A DNA stretch of 64,000 nucleotides from Jeotgalicoccus nanhaiensis (GCA_004570955.1 SPPL01000003.1:392921-456920), one strand, 5' to 3'; positions 17,426-28,782 are shown, counted from the stretch's first letter. The notes: generated by a model from the sequence alone, not told the origin. Made by a program: numbers and translations.

Positions 17426-17800
17426 ATGATTCAGTCAGAGAGCCGTTTGAAGGTAGCTGACAACTCAGGTGCACGTGAAGTGCTAACTATTAAAGTTTTA
17501 GGCGGAACAGGCCGTAAAACTGCGAACATCGGTGATGTAATCGTTGCAAGTGTTAAGAATGCAACACCAGGTGGGGTTGTCAAAAAAGGTGAGGTTGTTA
17601 AAGCCGTCATCGTCAGAACAAAAACAGGTGTCCGTCGTGAAGATGGTTCATATATTAAATTCGATGAGAACGCATGCGTAATCATCCGTGATACTGATGA
17701 TAAAGGTCCAAGAGGTACGCGTATTTTCGGACCAGTTGCTCGTGAACTTCGCGAAGGAAACTTCATGAAGATTATCTCATTAGCACCAGAAGTACTATAA
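17426..17800 (+). CDS. rplN: 50S ribosomal protein L14 with a two-residue insertion
   Basis: Forms the inter-subunit bridge near the factor-binding site. The sequence starts [18 protein letters not shown]. At 124 residues it is two longer than the 122 I expect for staphylococcal L14; the extra residues lie in the normally conserved [11 protein letters not shown] stretch, which here reads [22 protein letters not shown] precedes the ATG. Confidence 0.97.
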   Translation: MIQSESRLKVADNSGAREVLTIKVLGGTGRKTANIGDVIVASVKNATPGGVVKKGEVVKAVIVRTKTGVRREDGSYIKFDENACVIIRDTDDKGPRGTRIFGPVARELREGNFMKIISLAPEVL

Positions 17801-17826
17801 CCAAAACCGAAGGAGGTGCGACAACT

Positions 17827-18135
17827 ATGCACGTAAAAACAGGTGACCAGGTCGTTGTAATAAGCGGTAAGGACAAAGGTAAAAAAGGAACTGTACTAAA
17901 AGCAATTCCTGCAGATAATCGTGTCGTTATCGAAAATGTCAACGTAATTAAGAAACATCAGAAGCCATCTCAAATGAACCCGGAAGGCGGGATTCTAGAG
18001 GTAGAAGCTCCGATTCATGTTTCCAACGTCATGCATGTAGATCCTGAATCAGGTGAACGCACTCGTGTCCGTCATGAAATCAAAGATGGTAAAAAAGTGA
18101 AAATCGCTGTTAAATCAGGTAAAGAGATCAAATAA
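17827..18135 (+). CDS. rplX: 50S ribosomal protein L24
   Basis: Assembly initiator of the large subunit that binds the 5' end of 23S rRNA. The 102-residue protein starts [20 protein letters not shown], an N-terminal KOW motif, and keeps the conserved [11 protein letters not shown] block. GAAGGAGGTG precedes the ATG; rplE follows after 26 nt. Confidence 0.97.
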   Translation: MHVKTGDQVVVISGKDKGKKGTVLKAIPADNRVVIENVNVIKKHQKPSQMNPEGGILEVEAPIHVSNVMHVDPESGERTRVRHEIKDGKKVKIAVKSGKEIK

Positions 18136-18161
18136 GATTTAAACGGAAGGAGGTCCCATTA

Positions 18162-18701
18162 ATGGCTCGCTTAAAAGATAAATACAATGAAACAATTAAA
18201 CAAGAACTCGTAAATAAATTTAATTATTCTTCAGTAATGCAGGCACCAAAGATTGATAAAATCGTAGTAAACATGGGTATCGGTGACGCTGTACAAAACG
18301 CAAAAGTACTCGACACAGCAGTTGAGGAATTAAGTGCTATTACAGGTCAAAAACCAATTGTTACTAAAGCTAAAAAATCAGTCGCTACATTCCGTTTACG
18401 TGAAGGTATGCCTATCGGTGCGAAAGTTACACTTCGCGGAGAAAGAATGTATGAATTCCTGGACAAACTTATCTCAGTTTCATTACCACGTGTAAGAGAC
18501 TTCAGAGGTATTTCGAAGAAAGCATTCGATGGCCGCGGTAACTACACATTAGGTGTTAAAGAACAATTAATCTTCCCGGAAATTGATTACGATAAAGTAT
18601 CAAAAGTGCGCGGTATGGATATCGTTATTGTAACGACAGCAAACACGGACGAAGAAGCTCGTGAACTGCTTACACAATTCGGTATGCCGTTCCAAAAGTA
18701 A
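18162..18701 (+). CDS. rplE: 50S ribosomal protein L5
   Basis: Binds 5S rRNA and contacts P-site tRNA. The 179-residue length is normal; the conserved [15 protein letters not shown] block lies near the N-terminus, with the signature [12 protein letters not shown] and the late [28 protein letters not shown] precedes the ATG. Confidence 0.98.
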   Translation: MARLKDKYNETIKQELVNKFNYSSVMQAPKIDKIVVNMGIGDAVQNAKVLDTAVEELSAITGQKPIVTKAKKSVATFRLREGMPIGAKVTLRGERMYEFLDKLISVSLPRVRDFRGISKKAFDGRGNYTLGVKEQLIFPEIDYDKVSKVRGMDIVIVTTANTDEEARELLTQFGMPFQK

Positions 18702-18720
18702 GTAATAAGGAGGCAATATA

Positions 18721-18906
18721 GTGGCTAAAAAATCAATGATTGCTAAACAGCAAAAAGAACAAAAATTCAAAGTTAGAGAATATACTCGCTGTGAAAGATG
18801 TGGAAGACCACACTCAGTACTACGTAAATTCAAGCTTTGCCGTATCTGTTTCCGTGAACTTGCTTACAAAGGGCAAATTCCTGGTGTAAGAAAAGCAAGC
18901 TGGTAA
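18721..18906 (+). CDS. rpsZ: 30S ribosomal protein S14, zinc-ribbon type
   Basis: Sixty-one residues, starting at GTG (18721). Two CxxC pairs, CERCG near residue 24 and CRIC near residue 40, form the zinc ribbon of the C+ type S14. Zinc-free S14 paralogues elsewhere in the genome often replace this protein under zinc limitation in Bacilli, which is relevant to the Zur-type sites at 44 kb; no such paralogue is in this window. AAGGAGG precedes the start. Confidence 0.97.
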   Translation: MAKKSMIAKQQKEQKFKVREYTRCERCGRPHSVLRKFKLCRICFRELAYKGQIPGVRKASW

Positions 18907-18935
18907 GATTCATTAATCGAAAGGAGGCAACTTAA

Positions 18936-19334
18936 ATGACAGTGTCAGATCCAATTGCAGATATGCTAACACGCATTAGAAATGCGAACATTGTTAGACA
19001 TGAAACTTTAGAGATTCCTGCTTCAAACATGAAAAAGGAAATCGCTGGAATTTTGAAAACAGAAGGTTTTGTAAAAAATGTAGAATACATCGAGGACGAT
19101 AAGCAAGGCATCATCCGTGTATTCATGAAATACAGCAACGAAAACGAACGCGTTATCACTGGTTTGAAACGTATTTCTAAACCTGGACTTCGTGTTTATG
19201 CTAAAAGAGAAGAGTTACCGAGAGTACTTAACGGTCTTGGAATTGCTCTTATCTCAACATCAGAAGGTGTGCTTACTGATAAAGAAGCACGTAAAAGAAA
19301 TCTCGGCGGGGAAGTTCTCGCATACGTTTGGTAA
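18936..19334 (+). CDS. rpsH: 30S ribosomal protein S8
   Basis: Central 16S rRNA-binding protein; a translational repressor of the spc operon in E. coli. The 132-residue sequence starts [18 protein letters not shown] and ends with the conserved [22 protein letters not shown] is the family signature. AAGGAGG precedes the ATG. Confidence 0.98.
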   Translation: MTVSDPIADMLTRIRNANIVRHETLEIPASNMKKEIAGILKTEGFVKNVEYIEDDKQGIIRVFMKYSNENERVITGLKRISKPGLRVYAKREELPRVLNGLGIALISTSEGVLTDKEARKRNLGGEVLAYVW

Positions 19335-19359
19335 TTAATAAAACAGGAGGTGCAAAGTA

Positions 19360-19896
19360 ATGAGTCGTGTAGGTAAACGTCTTATTGACATTCCAAATGA
19401 TGTTACAGTTGACATTAAGGACAATACTATTACAGTAAAAGGCCCTAAAGGTGAACTGGTAAACACATTTAATGAAGAAATGGCATATAATCTTGAAGAC
19501 ACTACTTTAGAAGTAGTTCGCCCAAGTGAATCTAAAGAACACCGTACAGTTCACGGAACAACTCGTGCACTTATCAATAACATGGTTGAGGGTGTATCAA
19601 AAGGTTTCGTTAAAGAATTAGAACTTATCGGGGTTGGTTACCGTGCTCAAATGCAAGGTAATAAATTAACGCTCAGCGTTGGTTTATCACACCCGGTAGA
19701 ATTCGAATCAGCTGGAGATCTTTCAATCACAGTTGACGGTAATACTAACATTAAAATTGAAGGTATTAATAAAGAGGAAGTTGGAGCATTAGCTTCTAAA
19801 ATCCGCCAAGTACGTCCGCCAGAGCCATACAAAGGTAAAGGTATTCGCTATAAAGGTGAAAACGTTCGCCAAAAAGAAGGTAAAACTGGTAAATAA
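19360..19896 (+). CDS. rplF: 50S ribosomal protein L6
   Basis: Located near the factor-binding stalk base. The 178-residue protein consists of two similar domains; the C-terminal signature [15 protein letters not shown] is at about residues 152-166. The N-terminus [12 protein letters not shown] is typical. ACAGGAGGTG precedes the ATG, and rplR follows after 24 nt. Confidence 0.98.
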   Translation: MSRVGKRLIDIPNDVTVDIKDNTITVKGPKGELVNTFNEEMAYNLEDTTLEVVRPSESKEHRTVHGTTRALINNMVEGVSKGFVKELELIGVGYRAQMQGNKLTLSVGLSHPVEFESAGDLSITVDGNTNIKIEGINKEEVGALASKIRQVRPPEPYKGKGIRYKGENVRQKEGKTGK

Positions 19897-19920
19897 TAAA
19901 TAAGTGAGGAGTGAACATCA

Positions 19921-20283
19921 ATGATCGCGAAAATTGACAAGAATAAAGTACGTCAAAAGAGACATGGTCGCGTGCGTAACTTACTTTCAGGTACGTCTGA
20001 AAGACCACGTTTAAATGTTTACCGTTCAAACAAGCATATCTATGCTCAATTAATTGATGACACTGCGCAAATTACACTTGCAAGCGCGTCTACTAAAGAC
20101 ACTGAATTCAAAGGCGAATCAGGCTCTAACGTAGAAGCTGCTAAAGAAGTCGGAACTCTTATTGCTAACCGTGCAAAAGATAAAGGCATCGAGAAAGTAG
20201 TATTTGACCGTGGTGGATATTTATATCATGGACGCGTTAAAGCATTAGCAGACGCAGCTCGTGAAAACGGACTTGATTTCTAA
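19921..20283 (+). CDS. rplR: 50S ribosomal protein L18
   Basis: Binds 5S rRNA together with L5. The 120 residues contain the conserved [20 protein letters not shown] region (from about residue 14) and end with the typical [20 protein letters not shown] and GLDF. GTGAGGAGTG precedes the ATG. Confidence 0.97.
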   Translation: MIAKIDKNKVRQKRHGRVRNLLSGTSERPRLNVYRSNKHIYAQLIDDTAQITLASASTKDTEFKGESGSNVEAAKEVGTLIANRAKDKGIEKVVFDRGGYLYHGRVKALADAARENGLDF

Positions 20284-20304
20284 TATAAAGGAGGGACATA
20301 TTTC

Positions 20305-20808
20305 ATGGCTCAAAGAAGAGAAAGAGAAGTACAAGAATTTGAAGAACGCGTTGTAACGATCAACCGTATCGCTAAAGTAGTTAAAGGTGGTCGCCGTTTC
20401 CGTTTCTCAGCTTTAGTAGTAGTTGGAGACAGAAAAGGACGTGTAGGTTTCGGTACTGGGAAAGCACAGGAAGTTCCGGAAGCTATTAAAAAAGCAATCG
20501 AAGCTGCTAAGAAAAATCTAATCGAAGTACCGATTGTCAATGGTACTGTACCTCATGAAGTAATTGGACGATTCTCATCAGGTAACGTATTAATGAAACC
20601 TGCTGCTCCTGGTACAGGGGTTATCGCGGGCGGACCTGTCCGTGCCGTACTTGAGTTAGCTGGTGTCACAGATATCTTAAGTAAGTCACTTGGCGCTAAC
20701 ACACCAATTAACGTAGTTCGCGCTACAATGTTAGGTTTAACTGAACTTAAAGATGTTAACGAAGTTGCAAAACTCAGAGATAAAACTGTAGAAGAGATTC
20801 TAAACTAA
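20305..20808 (+). CDS. rpsE: 30S ribosomal protein S5
   Basis: Involved in decoding accuracy at the mRNA channel. The 167-residue sequence contains the signature [18 protein letters not shown] and [14 protein letters not shown] in the double-stranded-RNA-binding-like N-domain, and [19 protein letters not shown] later. AAAGGAGGG precedes the ATG. Confidence 0.98.
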   Translation: MAQRREREVQEFEERVVTINRIAKVVKGGRRFRFSALVVVGDRKGRVGFGTGKAQEVPEAIKKAIEAAKKNLIEVPIVNGTVPHEVIGRFSSGNVLMKPAAPGTGVIAGGPVRAVLELAGVTDILSKSLGANTPINVVRATMLGLTELKDVNEVAKLRDKTVEEILN

Positions 20809-20822
20809 GGAGGGAATAGTCA

Positions 20823-21002
20823 ATGGCAAAAGTGAAAGTTACCCTCACTAAAAGTGTTATTGGGAAACCAGAAACACAAAGAGAAACAGTTAGAGCATTA
20901 GGCCTTAGAAAAATGCACCAGACTGTTGAGCAGGAAGATACTCCTCAGTTAAGAGGACAGCTTGCAAAAGTCAGTCATTTAGTTACAGTCGAAGAGAATT
21001 AA
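20823..21002 (+). CDS. rpmD: 50S ribosomal protein L30
   Basis: Fifty-nine residues, below common ORF cut-offs, read directly from the sequence: starts [15 protein letters not shown], includes [13 protein letters not shown], and ends THE-like HLVTVEEN. It lies in its standard place between rpsE and rplO, 14 nt after rpsE, with AAGGAGGG before the ATG. Confidence 0.96.
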   Translation: MAKVKVTLTKSVIGKPETQRETVRALGLRKMHQTVEQEDTPQLRGQLAKVSHLVTVEEN

Positions 21003-21029
21003 TGATAAAATAATGTAGGAGGTGCGAAG

Positions 21030-21470
21030 ATGAAATTACACGAACTTAAACCAGTTGAAGGCGCGCGTAACAAACGTAACAGAGTTGGACGCGGTATGTC
21101 ATCAGGTAACGGTAAAACATCCGGTCGCGGTCATGACGGACAGAAGTCACGTTCTGGCGGTAAAATTGGTCTTACTTTCGAAGGTGGTCAATTACCGCTT
21201 TTCCGTAGTATTCCAAAACGCGGATTCACAAACATCAACCGTAAAGATTACGCAGTTGTAAATGTTAGTGCGTTAAACCGTTTTGACAATGGTACAGAAG
21301 TAACGCCTGAACTTTTAATAGAATCAGGGATTGTTAAAAACGAAAAATCTGGAATTAAGATTTTAGGCAACGGTAACTTAGAGAAGAAGTTGACGATTAA
21401 AGCGCACAAATTTTCTAGTTCAGCTGTAGAAGCGATTGAGCAACAGGGCGGAACTCATGAGGTGATCTAA
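21030..21470 (+). CDS. rplO: 50S ribosomal protein L15
   Basis: Late-assembly protein with a long basic glycine-rich N-terminus ([20 protein letters not shown], from about residue 22) threaded into 23S rRNA. The 146-residue protein keeps the LPKRGF-like SIPKRGFTN motif and ends [12 protein letters not shown]. Its stop shares a base with the secY start (TAATG), so the two are coupled. Confidence 0.97.
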   Translation: MKLHELKPVEGARNKRNRVGRGMSSGNGKTSGRGHDGQKSRSGGKIGLTFEGGQLPLFRSIPKRGFTNINRKDYAVVNVSALNRFDNGTEVTPELLIESGIVKNEKSGIKILGNGNLEKKLTIKAHKFSSSAVEAIEQQGGTHEVI

Positions 21471-22771
21471 TGATCGGAACGATATCGAATTTCTTTAAAA
21501 TTAAAGAAATACGTAACAAGATACTGTTTACTTTGGCAATGCTAGTTATCTTTAAAATCGGCACATATATTCCGGTTCCCGGTGTAGACCCCAGCGTATT
21601 TGACACTGGTGCTTCCGGGAGCGGAGTTTTAGATTTAATGAACACATTTGGCGGCGGAGCACTCATGAACTTCTCTATCCTTGCGATGGGAATAATGCCG
21701 TACATCACGGCTTCAATTGTGACGCAGCTGCTTCAAATGGATGTAGTTCCAAAGTTTGCTGAATGGGCAAGACAAGGTGAAGTCGGAAGACGTAAACTTG
21801 CTCAATTCACTAGGTATTTCACGATCGTTTTAGCATTTATCCAAGCTATCGGTATGTCATTTGCATTTAACCAGATGTTTGGCGGCAACCTTATCGATGA
21901 CAATAATGTCGGATCTTATCTGCTTATTGCTTTAATTTTAACTACGGGTACAGCATTTCTTATGTGGCTTGGTGAGCAGATCACTGCACATGGTGTCGGT
22001 AATGGTATTTCAATCATTATCTTTGCTGGTATCCTCGGTGCACTTCCAGGTGCATTGATTCAGCTTTATCAGTCAAGATTCACAGGTAATGCGGATACTA
22101 CAATGGCAGTGCTCCAAATTGCCGGCATTGTAATATTCCTTATTCTTCTGACTGCGTTTGCAGTGTTTATCTTACAGGCGATTCGTAAGATTCCAGTGCA
22201 ATATGCAAAAGGACAGAGAACACCTGGATCACAACTGGCGCCGCAATCGACATTTTTACCGCTGAAAGTTAACCCGGCAGGGGTTATCCCGGTAATTTTT
22301 GCAATGGCATTTCTGATGATGCCTCAAACACTGACATTATTCTTCCCGGATGCGGACTGGGCACAAACGGTAGCCCGTTTTGCCGATCCGTCTGACTGGA
22401 TAGGCATGATTGTCTATGTTGTCCTGATTATCGCATTTGCTTACTTCTATTCATTTGTACAGGTGAATCCTGAGAAAATGGCTGACAACCTGAAAAAACA
22501 GGGCAGCTACATTCCCGGTATCCGCCCAGGTAAAAATACACAGGACTATATTACTTCTGTTTTATACAGATTAGTATTTGTAGGTTCTCTGTTCCTTGCA
22601 GGAATTGCAATTTTACCACTCTTAATTACGAAGTTTATGGACTTGCCGCAGGCAATTCAAATTGGGGGAACGAGCTTGCTGATCGTTATCGGGGTCGCCC
22701 TTGAAACGATGAAACAATTGGAAGCTCAGGCTAACCAGAGAGAATACCGCGGATTTAGAAAGCGTAGATAA
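21470..22771 (+). CDS. secY: Preprotein translocase subunit SecY
   Basis: Central pore of the Sec translocon, ten transmembrane helices over 433 residues. The N-terminal [20 protein letters not shown] and the plug-region [18 protein letters not shown] are typical, as is the cytosolic loop [11 protein letters not shown] used for ribosome and SecA contact. It starts at the rplO stop codon. adk follows after 18 nt. Confidence 0.98.
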   Translation: MIGTISNFFKIKEIRNKILFTLAMLVIFKIGTYIPVPGVDPSVFDTGASGSGVLDLMNTFGGGALMNFSILAMGIMPYITASIVTQLLQMDVVPKFAEWARQGEVGRRKLAQFTRYFTIVLAFIQAIGMSFAFNQMFGGNLIDDNNVGSYLLIALILTTGTAFLMWLGEQITAHGVGNGISIIIFAGILGALPGALIQLYQSRFTGNADTTMAVLQIAGIVIFLILLTAFAVFILQAIRKIPVQYAKGQRTPGSQLAPQSTFLPLKVNPAGVIPVIFAMAFLMMPQTLTLFFPDADWAQTVARFADPSDWIGMIVYVVLIIAFAYFYSFVQVNPEKMADNLKKQGSYIPGIRPGKNTQDYITSVLYRLVFVGSLFLAGIAILPLLITKFMDLPQAIQIGGTSLLIVIGVALETMKQLEAQANQREYRGFRKRR

Positions 22772-23437
<666 letters not shown>

Positions 23438-23576
23438 AAATGTTCACCTTGCAGCAATTTAGGTGAATGTTGCTATGTCTATATGTATACGAGAGAGTCG
23501 TTATTAGACGAAGTGAGTCGTCACCTAGAGCAAATTTCTATAAAGGAATTGAAATGCTGTATAAGGAGGAAAAGAA
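23438..23576 (+). other. adk-infA intergenic leader, no gene
   Basis: 139 nt holding several short inverted repeats: TTCACCT/AGGTGAA near 23443-23467 and GACGA/TCGTC near 23507-23522. It ends in AAGGAGG before infA. No convincing promoter or ORF is seen. Bacillus carries map at this place. Confidence 0.45.
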
Positions 23577-23795
23577 GTGAGTAAACAAGATGTAATTGAA
23601 CTGGAAGGTACAGTGCTTGATACTTTACCAAATGCAATGTTCAAAGTAGAATTAGAAAATGGTCATGAGATATTAGCTCATGTATCAGGTAAAATTCGTA
23701 TGAACTATATACGCATACTTCCTGGTGATAAAGTAACAGTTGAGATGTCACCTTATGACTTAACACGTGGCAGAATCACTTATCGTTTTAAATAA
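23577..23795 (+). CDS. infA: Translation initiation factor IF-1
   Basis: A 72-residue OB-fold (S1-like) protein that blocks the A site during initiation. It starts at GTG (23577) after AAGGAGG and reads [19 protein letters not shown], with the conserved [17 protein letters not shown] region in the middle. It is followed after 30 nt by rpmJ. Confidence 0.97.
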   Translation: MSKQDVIELEGTVLDTLPNAMFKVELENGHEILAHVSGKIRMNYIRILPGDKVTVEMSPYDLTRGRITYRFK

Positions 23796-23939
<144 letters not shown>

Positions 23940-23963
23940 TATTTAATTTGGAGGTGCAAAGAT

Positions 23964-24329
23964 ATGGCTCGTATTGCAGGAGTTGACGTACCACGTGACA
24001 AACGTGTTGTAATTTCTTTAACATATGTTTTCGGTATTGGACCAGCACGCGCTAGCGAAATTTTAGCTAAAGCATCAGTTGATGAAAATACTAGAGTTAA
24101 AGATCTTACTGAAGATGAATTAAACAAAATTCGTGAAGTAGTAGATGCGTATAAAGTCGAAGGTGACTTACGCCGTGAAACAAACTTAAACGTTAAACGT
24201 CTAATGGAAATCGGTTCTTACAAGGGAATGCGTCACCGTCGCGGTTTACCGGTTAACGGTCAAAAAACTAAGAACAACGCAAGAACTCGTAAAGGTCCAA
24301 TTAAAACAGTAGCGAACAAGAAGAAATAA
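23964..24329 (+). CDS. rpsM: 30S ribosomal protein S13
   Basis: Head protein contacting the P-site tRNA and the 50S. The 121-residue protein starts [14 protein letters not shown] and ends with the basic [14 protein letters not shown] tail; the motif [17 protein letters not shown] is the family signature. TGGAGGTG precedes the ATG; rpsK starts 29 nt later. Confidence 0.98.
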   Translation: MARIAGVDVPRDKRVVISLTYVFGIGPARASEILAKASVDENTRVKDLTEDELNKIREVVDAYKVEGDLRRETNLNVKRLMEIGSYKGMRHRRGLPVNGQKTKNNARTRKGPIKTVANKKK

Positions 24330-24358
24330 ATAGTTACTAAAGTAAAGGAGGATAAATA

Positions 24359-24748
24359 ATGGCTCGCAAACAACAATCACGTAAACGTAGAGTGAAAAAG
24401 AATGTCGAAGCAGGTGTGGCACACATCCGTTCAACTTTTAACAACACTATCGTAACAATTACTGACGAGTTCGGTAATGCTCTTTCATGGTCATCTGCTG
24501 GTGCATTAGGGTTTAAAGGTTCTAAGAAATCTACTCCTTTCGCTGCACAAATGGCTTCTGAAACTGCTTCTAAAGCAGCGATGGAACATGGTCTTAAAAC
24601 TGTAGAAGTTACAGTTAAAGGTCCTGGTGCCGGACGTGAAGCAGCTATCCGTGCGCTTCAGTCAGCTGGACTTGAAATTACAGCTATCAAAGATGTAACT
24701 CCAGTTCCACACAATGGCTGCCGTCCGCCTAAACGCCGTCGTGTATAA
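24359..24748 (+). CDS. rpsK: 30S ribosomal protein S11
   Basis: Forms part of the mRNA exit channel. The 129-residue sequence contains [15 protein letters not shown] near residue 20, the signature [19 protein letters not shown], and the C-terminal [25 protein letters not shown] precedes the ATG. An 80-nt AT-rich gap to rpoA follows. Confidence 0.98.
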   Translation: MARKQQSRKRRVKKNVEAGVAHIRSTFNNTIVTITDEFGNALSWSSAGALGFKGSKKSTPFAAQMASETASKAAMEHGLKTVEVTVKGPGAGREAAIRALQSAGLEITAIKDVTPVPHNGCRPPKRRRV

Positions 24749-24828
24749 AAAATAATAAATCGCTTAAGTAGTTGGGAACAATATTATTTTCTAATATTTT
24801 CGGCGTTTAAAGGGAGGATATGTTACAC

Positions 24829-25773
24829 ATGATCGAAATCGAGAAACCTAGAATTGAGACAGTAGAGGTATCGGAAGATTCTAAGTTTGGTAAGTTTGTT
24901 GTAGAACCTTTAGAGAGAGGTTATGGGACAACACTTGGGAACTCCTTGCGTCGCATTCTGTTATCATCATTACCAGGTGCGGCAGTTAAGACGATTGAAA
25001 TAGAAAATGTACTTCATGAGTTTTCGACAATTGACAACGTTGTTGAAGACGTGACTACAATTATTACCAACATGAAGAGCCTTGCTTTAAAAATATATTC
25101 CGAAGAAGAAAAAACTTTGGAAATTGATTTTAGCGGTGAAGGTGTAGTTACTGCAGCTGATATTACTCACGACAGCGATGTGGAAATTTTAAACAGAGAC
25201 CTTAAGATTGCAACAGTATCTAAAGGCGGAAGCTTAAAATTACGCATGACAGCAGATCGCGGTCGGGGATATACTCTTGCAGACGGTAATAATAAAGCTG
25301 ATATGCCAATTGGTGTAATTCCAATCGACTCTATCTATACACCGATAGAACGTGCGAATTATACTGTTGAAAATACACGTGTAGGACAAAGTACAAACTT
25401 CGATAAGCTGACTCTGGATGTTTGGACTGATGGTTCAATCTCTCCTCAGGAAGCAGTATCATTGGGTGCTAAAATTCTCACTGAACATTTAAACATCTTT
25501 GTAGGTCTTACAGATGAAGCGCAAAACGCTGAAATCATGATCGAAAAAGAAGAAGATCAGAAAGAGAAAGTACTTGAAATGTCTATTGAAGAACTTGACT
25601 TATCAGTACGTTCTTATAACTGTCTGAAACGCGCTGGTATTAACTCTGTTCAGGAACTTACTGATAAAACAGAAGCTGATATGATGAAAGTGCGTAATCT
25701 GGGACGTAAGTCACTGGAAGAAGTTAAATTTAAACTTGAAGACCTTGATTTAGGTCTACGTAAAGAAGACTAG
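24829..25773 (+). CDS. rpoA: RNA polymerase alpha subunit
   Basis: Dimerises to nucleate RNA polymerase assembly; the C-terminal domain binds UP elements and activators. I chose the ATG at 24829, 11 nt after GGGAGG, over the ATG at 24820 which is too close; this gives 314 residues, the normal staphylococcal length. The N-terminal domain shows [20 protein letters not shown]; the C-terminal domain shows [18 protein letters not shown] and the [10 protein letters not shown] helix. Confidence 0.98.
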   Translation: MIEIEKPRIETVEVSEDSKFGKFVVEPLERGYGTTLGNSLRRILLSSLPGAAVKTIEIENVLHEFSTIDNVVEDVTTIITNMKSLALKIYSEEEKTLEIDFSGEGVVTAADITHDSDVEILNRDLKIATVSKGGSLKLRMTADRGRGYTLADGNNKADMPIGVIPIDSIYTPIERANYTVENTRVGQSTNFDKLTLDVWTDGSISPQEAVSLGAKILTEHLNIFVGLTDEAQNAEIMIEKEEDQKEKVLEMSIEELDLSVRSYNCLKRAGINSVQELTDKTEADMMKVRNLGRKSLEEVKFKLEDLDLGLRKED

Positions 25774-25792
25774 TCATAAAGGAGGAGAAATA

Positions 25793-26191
25793 ATGGGTTA
25801 CAGAAAACTTGGACGTACATCTGACCAAAGAAAAGCAATGCTACGCGACTTAGCAACTTCACTAATAGTAAGTGAGCGCATCACTACTACTGAAGACCGT
25901 GCTAAAGAATTACGTAAACTTGCAGACCGTTTAGTTACACTTGGTAAACGCGGTGACCTAGCATCGAAAAGACGTGCCGGTCAAACTGTACGTAACGTAG
26001 AAATCATCAATGAAGATGGTTCAACAAGTTATGCACTTCAAAAATTATTTGAAGACATCGCTCCACGTTTCGCAGACCGTCAAGGCGGTTACACAAGCAT
26101 TAAGAAACTTGGTGCTCGTCGCGGTGACGGAGCTGAACTTGTAATTATCGAATTCGTAGAAGGCGCTCCAGTTACAACTGAAGAAGCGTAA
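25793..26191 (+). CDS. rplQ: 50S ribosomal protein L17
   Basis: Last gene of the alpha block, near the tunnel exit. It begins [20 protein letters not shown]. The 132-residue length is about ten more than common staphylococcal L17, mostly around an [14 protein letters not shown] insertion and the C-terminal tail. AAAGGAGG precedes the ATG. A hairpin with a T-run follows before ecfA1. Confidence 0.97.
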   Translation: MGYRKLGRTSDQRKAMLRDLATSLIVSERITTTEDRAKELRKLADRLVTLGKRGDLASKRRAGQTVRNVEIINEDGSTSYALQKLFEDIAPRFADRQGGYTSIKKLGARRGDGAELVIIEFVEGAPVTTEEA

Positions 26192-26254
26192 ACTTTTAAA
26201 AGCAGAGTGAGTGTTATGATGGTGAGCCCGGAAGGGCTCATTCGTCTAGCTCAA

Positions 26255-26312
26255 CGTATCCTGCAGTATATAATCAGTGCGCGACTCTTATTGCAGGGTA
26301 CGCGCTTTTTTT
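26255..26312 (+). terminator. Terminator or attenuator between rplQ and ecfA1
   Basis: CGTATCCTGCA (26255-26265) pairs with TGCAGGGTACG (26292-26302), followed by CGC and seven T. A competing helix GCGCG (26279-26283) with CGCGC (26301-26305) shares bases with it, and a GAGCCC-GGAA-GGGCTC hairpin lies just upstream at 26224-26239. Partial read-through into the ECF genes is likely. Confidence 0.7.
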
Positions 26313-26338
26313 ACATAATTTTTTAAAGGGGTGGAAAT

Positions 26339-27130
26339 ATGATTTCACTAAAAGATATTGCATTTAAATACCGGTCTGAAGAAGCATATGCTCTGGATCA
26401 TATTTCCATCTCTTTTAATGCAGGCGAATGGACGTCCATTATCGGGCATAATGGTTCAGGTAAAAGTACGCTGGTAAAAATCATCATGGGTATTATCGAA
26501 GACTATGAAGGTGAAATATACGTCGGCAATGAACTTTTAACCGAGAAAAATAAACAGAGACTGAGACGCAAGTTTGCAATTGTCTTTCAAAATCCGGATA
26601 ACCAGTTTGTCGGTGCGACAGTAGAAGATGACGTTGCCTTCGGACTGGAAAATCTGGGACTTGAAAGAGAGGAAATGATTGCCCGCACAGAACATGCTCT
26701 CGGTCTCGTTAATATGCTTGAATTTCGTTCTCATGAACCCCACCGTCTGTCGGGAGGCCAAAAACAGAGAGTTGCTATCGCAGGTGCACTCGCACTCCAG
26801 CCGGAGGTCCTCATTTTGGACGAAGCGACTTCGATGCTGGACCCGGCAGGCAGGAACGAAGTGCTGTCCATTTTATGGAACCTGCACGAACAGCTGGATA
26901 CAACGATTCTTTATATTACTCATGATTTAACGGAAATTGACCACAGCGACAAAGTCATCGTTATGAACGACGGCAGCATTGTCGGAGAAGGCACGGTTGA
27001 AGAAATTTACCGGGATAAGGAAATGCTGGAAAGAAGCAGCTTAAAAGTACCGTATACGGTGGAAATTTCAAATGCACTTCTGGACGGTTCATTCGTCACT
27101 CATGATGAACTGGTGGTGCGGTTATCATGA
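26339..27130 (+). CDS. ecfA1: ECF transporter ATPase EcfA1
   Basis: One of two ATPases energising group II ECF vitamin transporters, which share one T-subunit among several substrate-binding S-components. The 263-residue protein has Walker A GHNGSGKST at 36-44, signature LSGGQ at 137-141 and Walker B with DEATSMLDP at 161-169. It overlaps ecfA2 by 4 nt (ATGA). The set rplQ-ecfA1-ecfA2-ecfT-truA is conserved in Firmicutes. S-components are not in this window. Confidence 0.96.
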   Translation: MISLKDIAFKYRSEEAYALDHISISFNAGEWTSIIGHNGSGKSTLVKIIMGIIEDYEGEIYVGNELLTEKNKQRLRRKFAIVFQNPDNQFVGATVEDDVAFGLENLGLEREEMIARTEHALGLVNMLEFRSHEPHRLSGGQKQRVAIAGALALQPEVLILDEATSMLDPAGRNEVLSILWNLHEQLDTTILYITHDLTEIDHSDKVIVMNDGSIVGEGTVEEIYRDKEMLERSSLKVPYTVEISNALLDGSFVTHDELVVRLS

Positions 27131-27987
27131 CGATTCGATTTACAGATGTAAATGTAATTTATCACCGCAAGTCCCCGTTTGAATATCATGCATTAAAGAA
27201 TATAAATACGACTTTTGAAAATGGGAAGTTCTACGGGTTGATCGGCCATACAGGGAGCGGTAAATCAACGCTGATTCAAACGATGAACGGCTTGATTCTG
27301 CCGAGCTCCGGCACAGTGGAAACAGACGGCATTATACTTTCGAAAAAATCTAAGCAGAAGCTTATCCATCAGGCGAAGATGAAGGTCGGCATGGTATTCC
27401 AGTTCCCTGAACATCAGCTGTTTGAAAGCACGGTGCTGAAAGATGTTATGTTTGGTCCGATGAATATGGGAATAGCGGAAGAAGCTGCAAGAGAGAAAGC
27501 TTGCTATTACCTTAAACTTCTCAATGTTCATGAATCGCTGCTTGAGAAAAGCCCGTTCGAACTTTCCGGCGGCCAGATGCGGAAAGTTGCAATCGCTGGA
27601 ATACTTGCGATGGAACCGAATATCTTAATACTGGATGAACCGACGGCGGGACTCGATCCTTTAAGCCATGATGAAACGATGCAGCTGTTTTATGATGTGT
27701 ATAAAAAAATAGGTATTACAGTAATTTTAATTACACATGATATGAATGATGTGCTCGAATTTACTGATGAAGTAAAGGTGATGTCACAGGGAGAGCTTGC
27801 AGGCGAAGGCAGAACAGCTGATATACTGACAGACCAGAACTTTATGGAACGGTACGATTTGGAAGTACCTCATGTTATTCAGCTGGCCCGGGATTTAAAA
27901 GAGAAGGGCATAGCATTGAATGGCACTCCGAAAAATACAGCTGAATTTATTCGGCTGTATGAGGACTGGAGGCGTAACAATGCTTAG
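27127..27987 (+). CDS. ecfA2: ECF transporter ATPase EcfA2
   Basis: Second ATPase of the ECF module. In 286 residues it shows Walker A GHTGSGKST at 40-48, Q-loop FQFPEHQLFE, signature LSGGQ at 146-150 and Walker B with DEPTAGLDP at 170-178. Start overlaps the ecfA1 stop; its end overlaps ecfT by 8 nt, so all three are coupled. Confidence 0.96.
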   Translation: MTIRFTDVNVIYHRKSPFEYHALKNINTTFENGKFYGLIGHTGSGKSTLIQTMNGLILPSSGTVETDGIILSKKSKQKLIHQAKMKVGMVFQFPEHQLFESTVLKDVMFGPMNMGIAEEAAREKACYYLKLLNVHESLLEKSPFELSGGQMRKVAIAGILAMEPNILILDEPTAGLDPLSHDETMQLFYDVYKKIGITVILITHDMNDVLEFTDEVKVMSQGELAGEGRTADILTDQNFMERYDLEVPHVIQLARDLKEKGIALNGTPKNTAEFIRLYEDWRRNNA

Positions 27988-28777
27988 TTCGATGCTGCTC
28001 GGCAGATATATTCCGGGAGACAGTATAGTCCATAGACTGGATCCGAGAGCTAAAATTATTTCGGTTATTCTGTTTATGATTATCGTTTTCTTTGCAAATC
28101 ATTGGGTCGGCTATAGTCTGCTGATACTGTTCGTTTTGTCGGTGACAAAACTTGCAGGTTTATCAATCAGATTTCTGTTTAACGGTTTAAAATTGATTTT
28201 TATTCTGCTGATATTTACCTTCCTGATGCATATCTTCTTAACCAAGGGCGGGACGGTGCTGGTTGACGGCGGATTCTTTACAATCGAGTCCGAAGGGCTG
28301 ATCACCGGTATCTACATTACAATCCGGCTGATACTTCTCGTAGTCATTACCACGCTGATGACGCTGACAACGAGTCCGATTGAGCTGACAGATGCTATTG
28401 AAAAGCTGTGCAGGCCGCTGAAAGCCTTAAAAGTTCCTGTGCATGAGATTGCGATGATGATGTCGATTTCATTAAGATTCATTCCGACGCTGATGGATGA
28501 GACAGAAAAAATAATAAAAGCACAGAGTGCGCGCGGATCGACTTTTATGACAGGAAATTTAAAACAGCGTATCAATGCACTCGTTCCAATTTTTATACCT
28601 CTTTTTATGTCTGCATTTAAACGAGCGGAAGAAATGGCGATAGCGATGGAAGTCAGAGGTTATCAGGGCGAAGAAGGCAGGACACACTATCGTCTTCTGT
28701 CCTGGAGAACACGGGATACACTGGCACTGATCGTGCTTGTTTTATTCGGTACATTATTAATATTTGTAAGGCAGTGA
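27980..28777 (+). CDS. ecfT: ECF transporter transmembrane subunit EcfT
   Basis: Membrane scaffold that couples the ATPases to S-components. I chose the ATG at 27980 because GGAGG precedes it within ecfA2; an upstream frame extension from 27920 is a shadow of ecfA2. The 265-residue protein has about five to six hydrophobic segments and the two coupling-helix motifs, visible as SARGS in QSARGSTF and VRGYQ further on. Its stop overlaps the region just before truA. Confidence 0.95.
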   Translation: MLSSMLLGRYIPGDSIVHRLDPRAKIISVILFMIIVFFANHWVGYSLLILFVLSVTKLAGLSIRFLFNGLKLIFILLIFTFLMHIFLTKGGTVLVDGGFFTIESEGLITGIYITIRLILLVVITTLMTLTTSPIELTDAIEKLCRPLKALKVPVHEIAMMMSISLRFIPTLMDETEKIIKAQSARGSTFMTGNLKQRINALVPIFIPLFMSAFKRAEEMAIAMEVRGYQGEEGRTHYRLLSWRTRDTLALIVLVLFGTLLIFVRQ

Positions 28778-28782
28778 AACTA

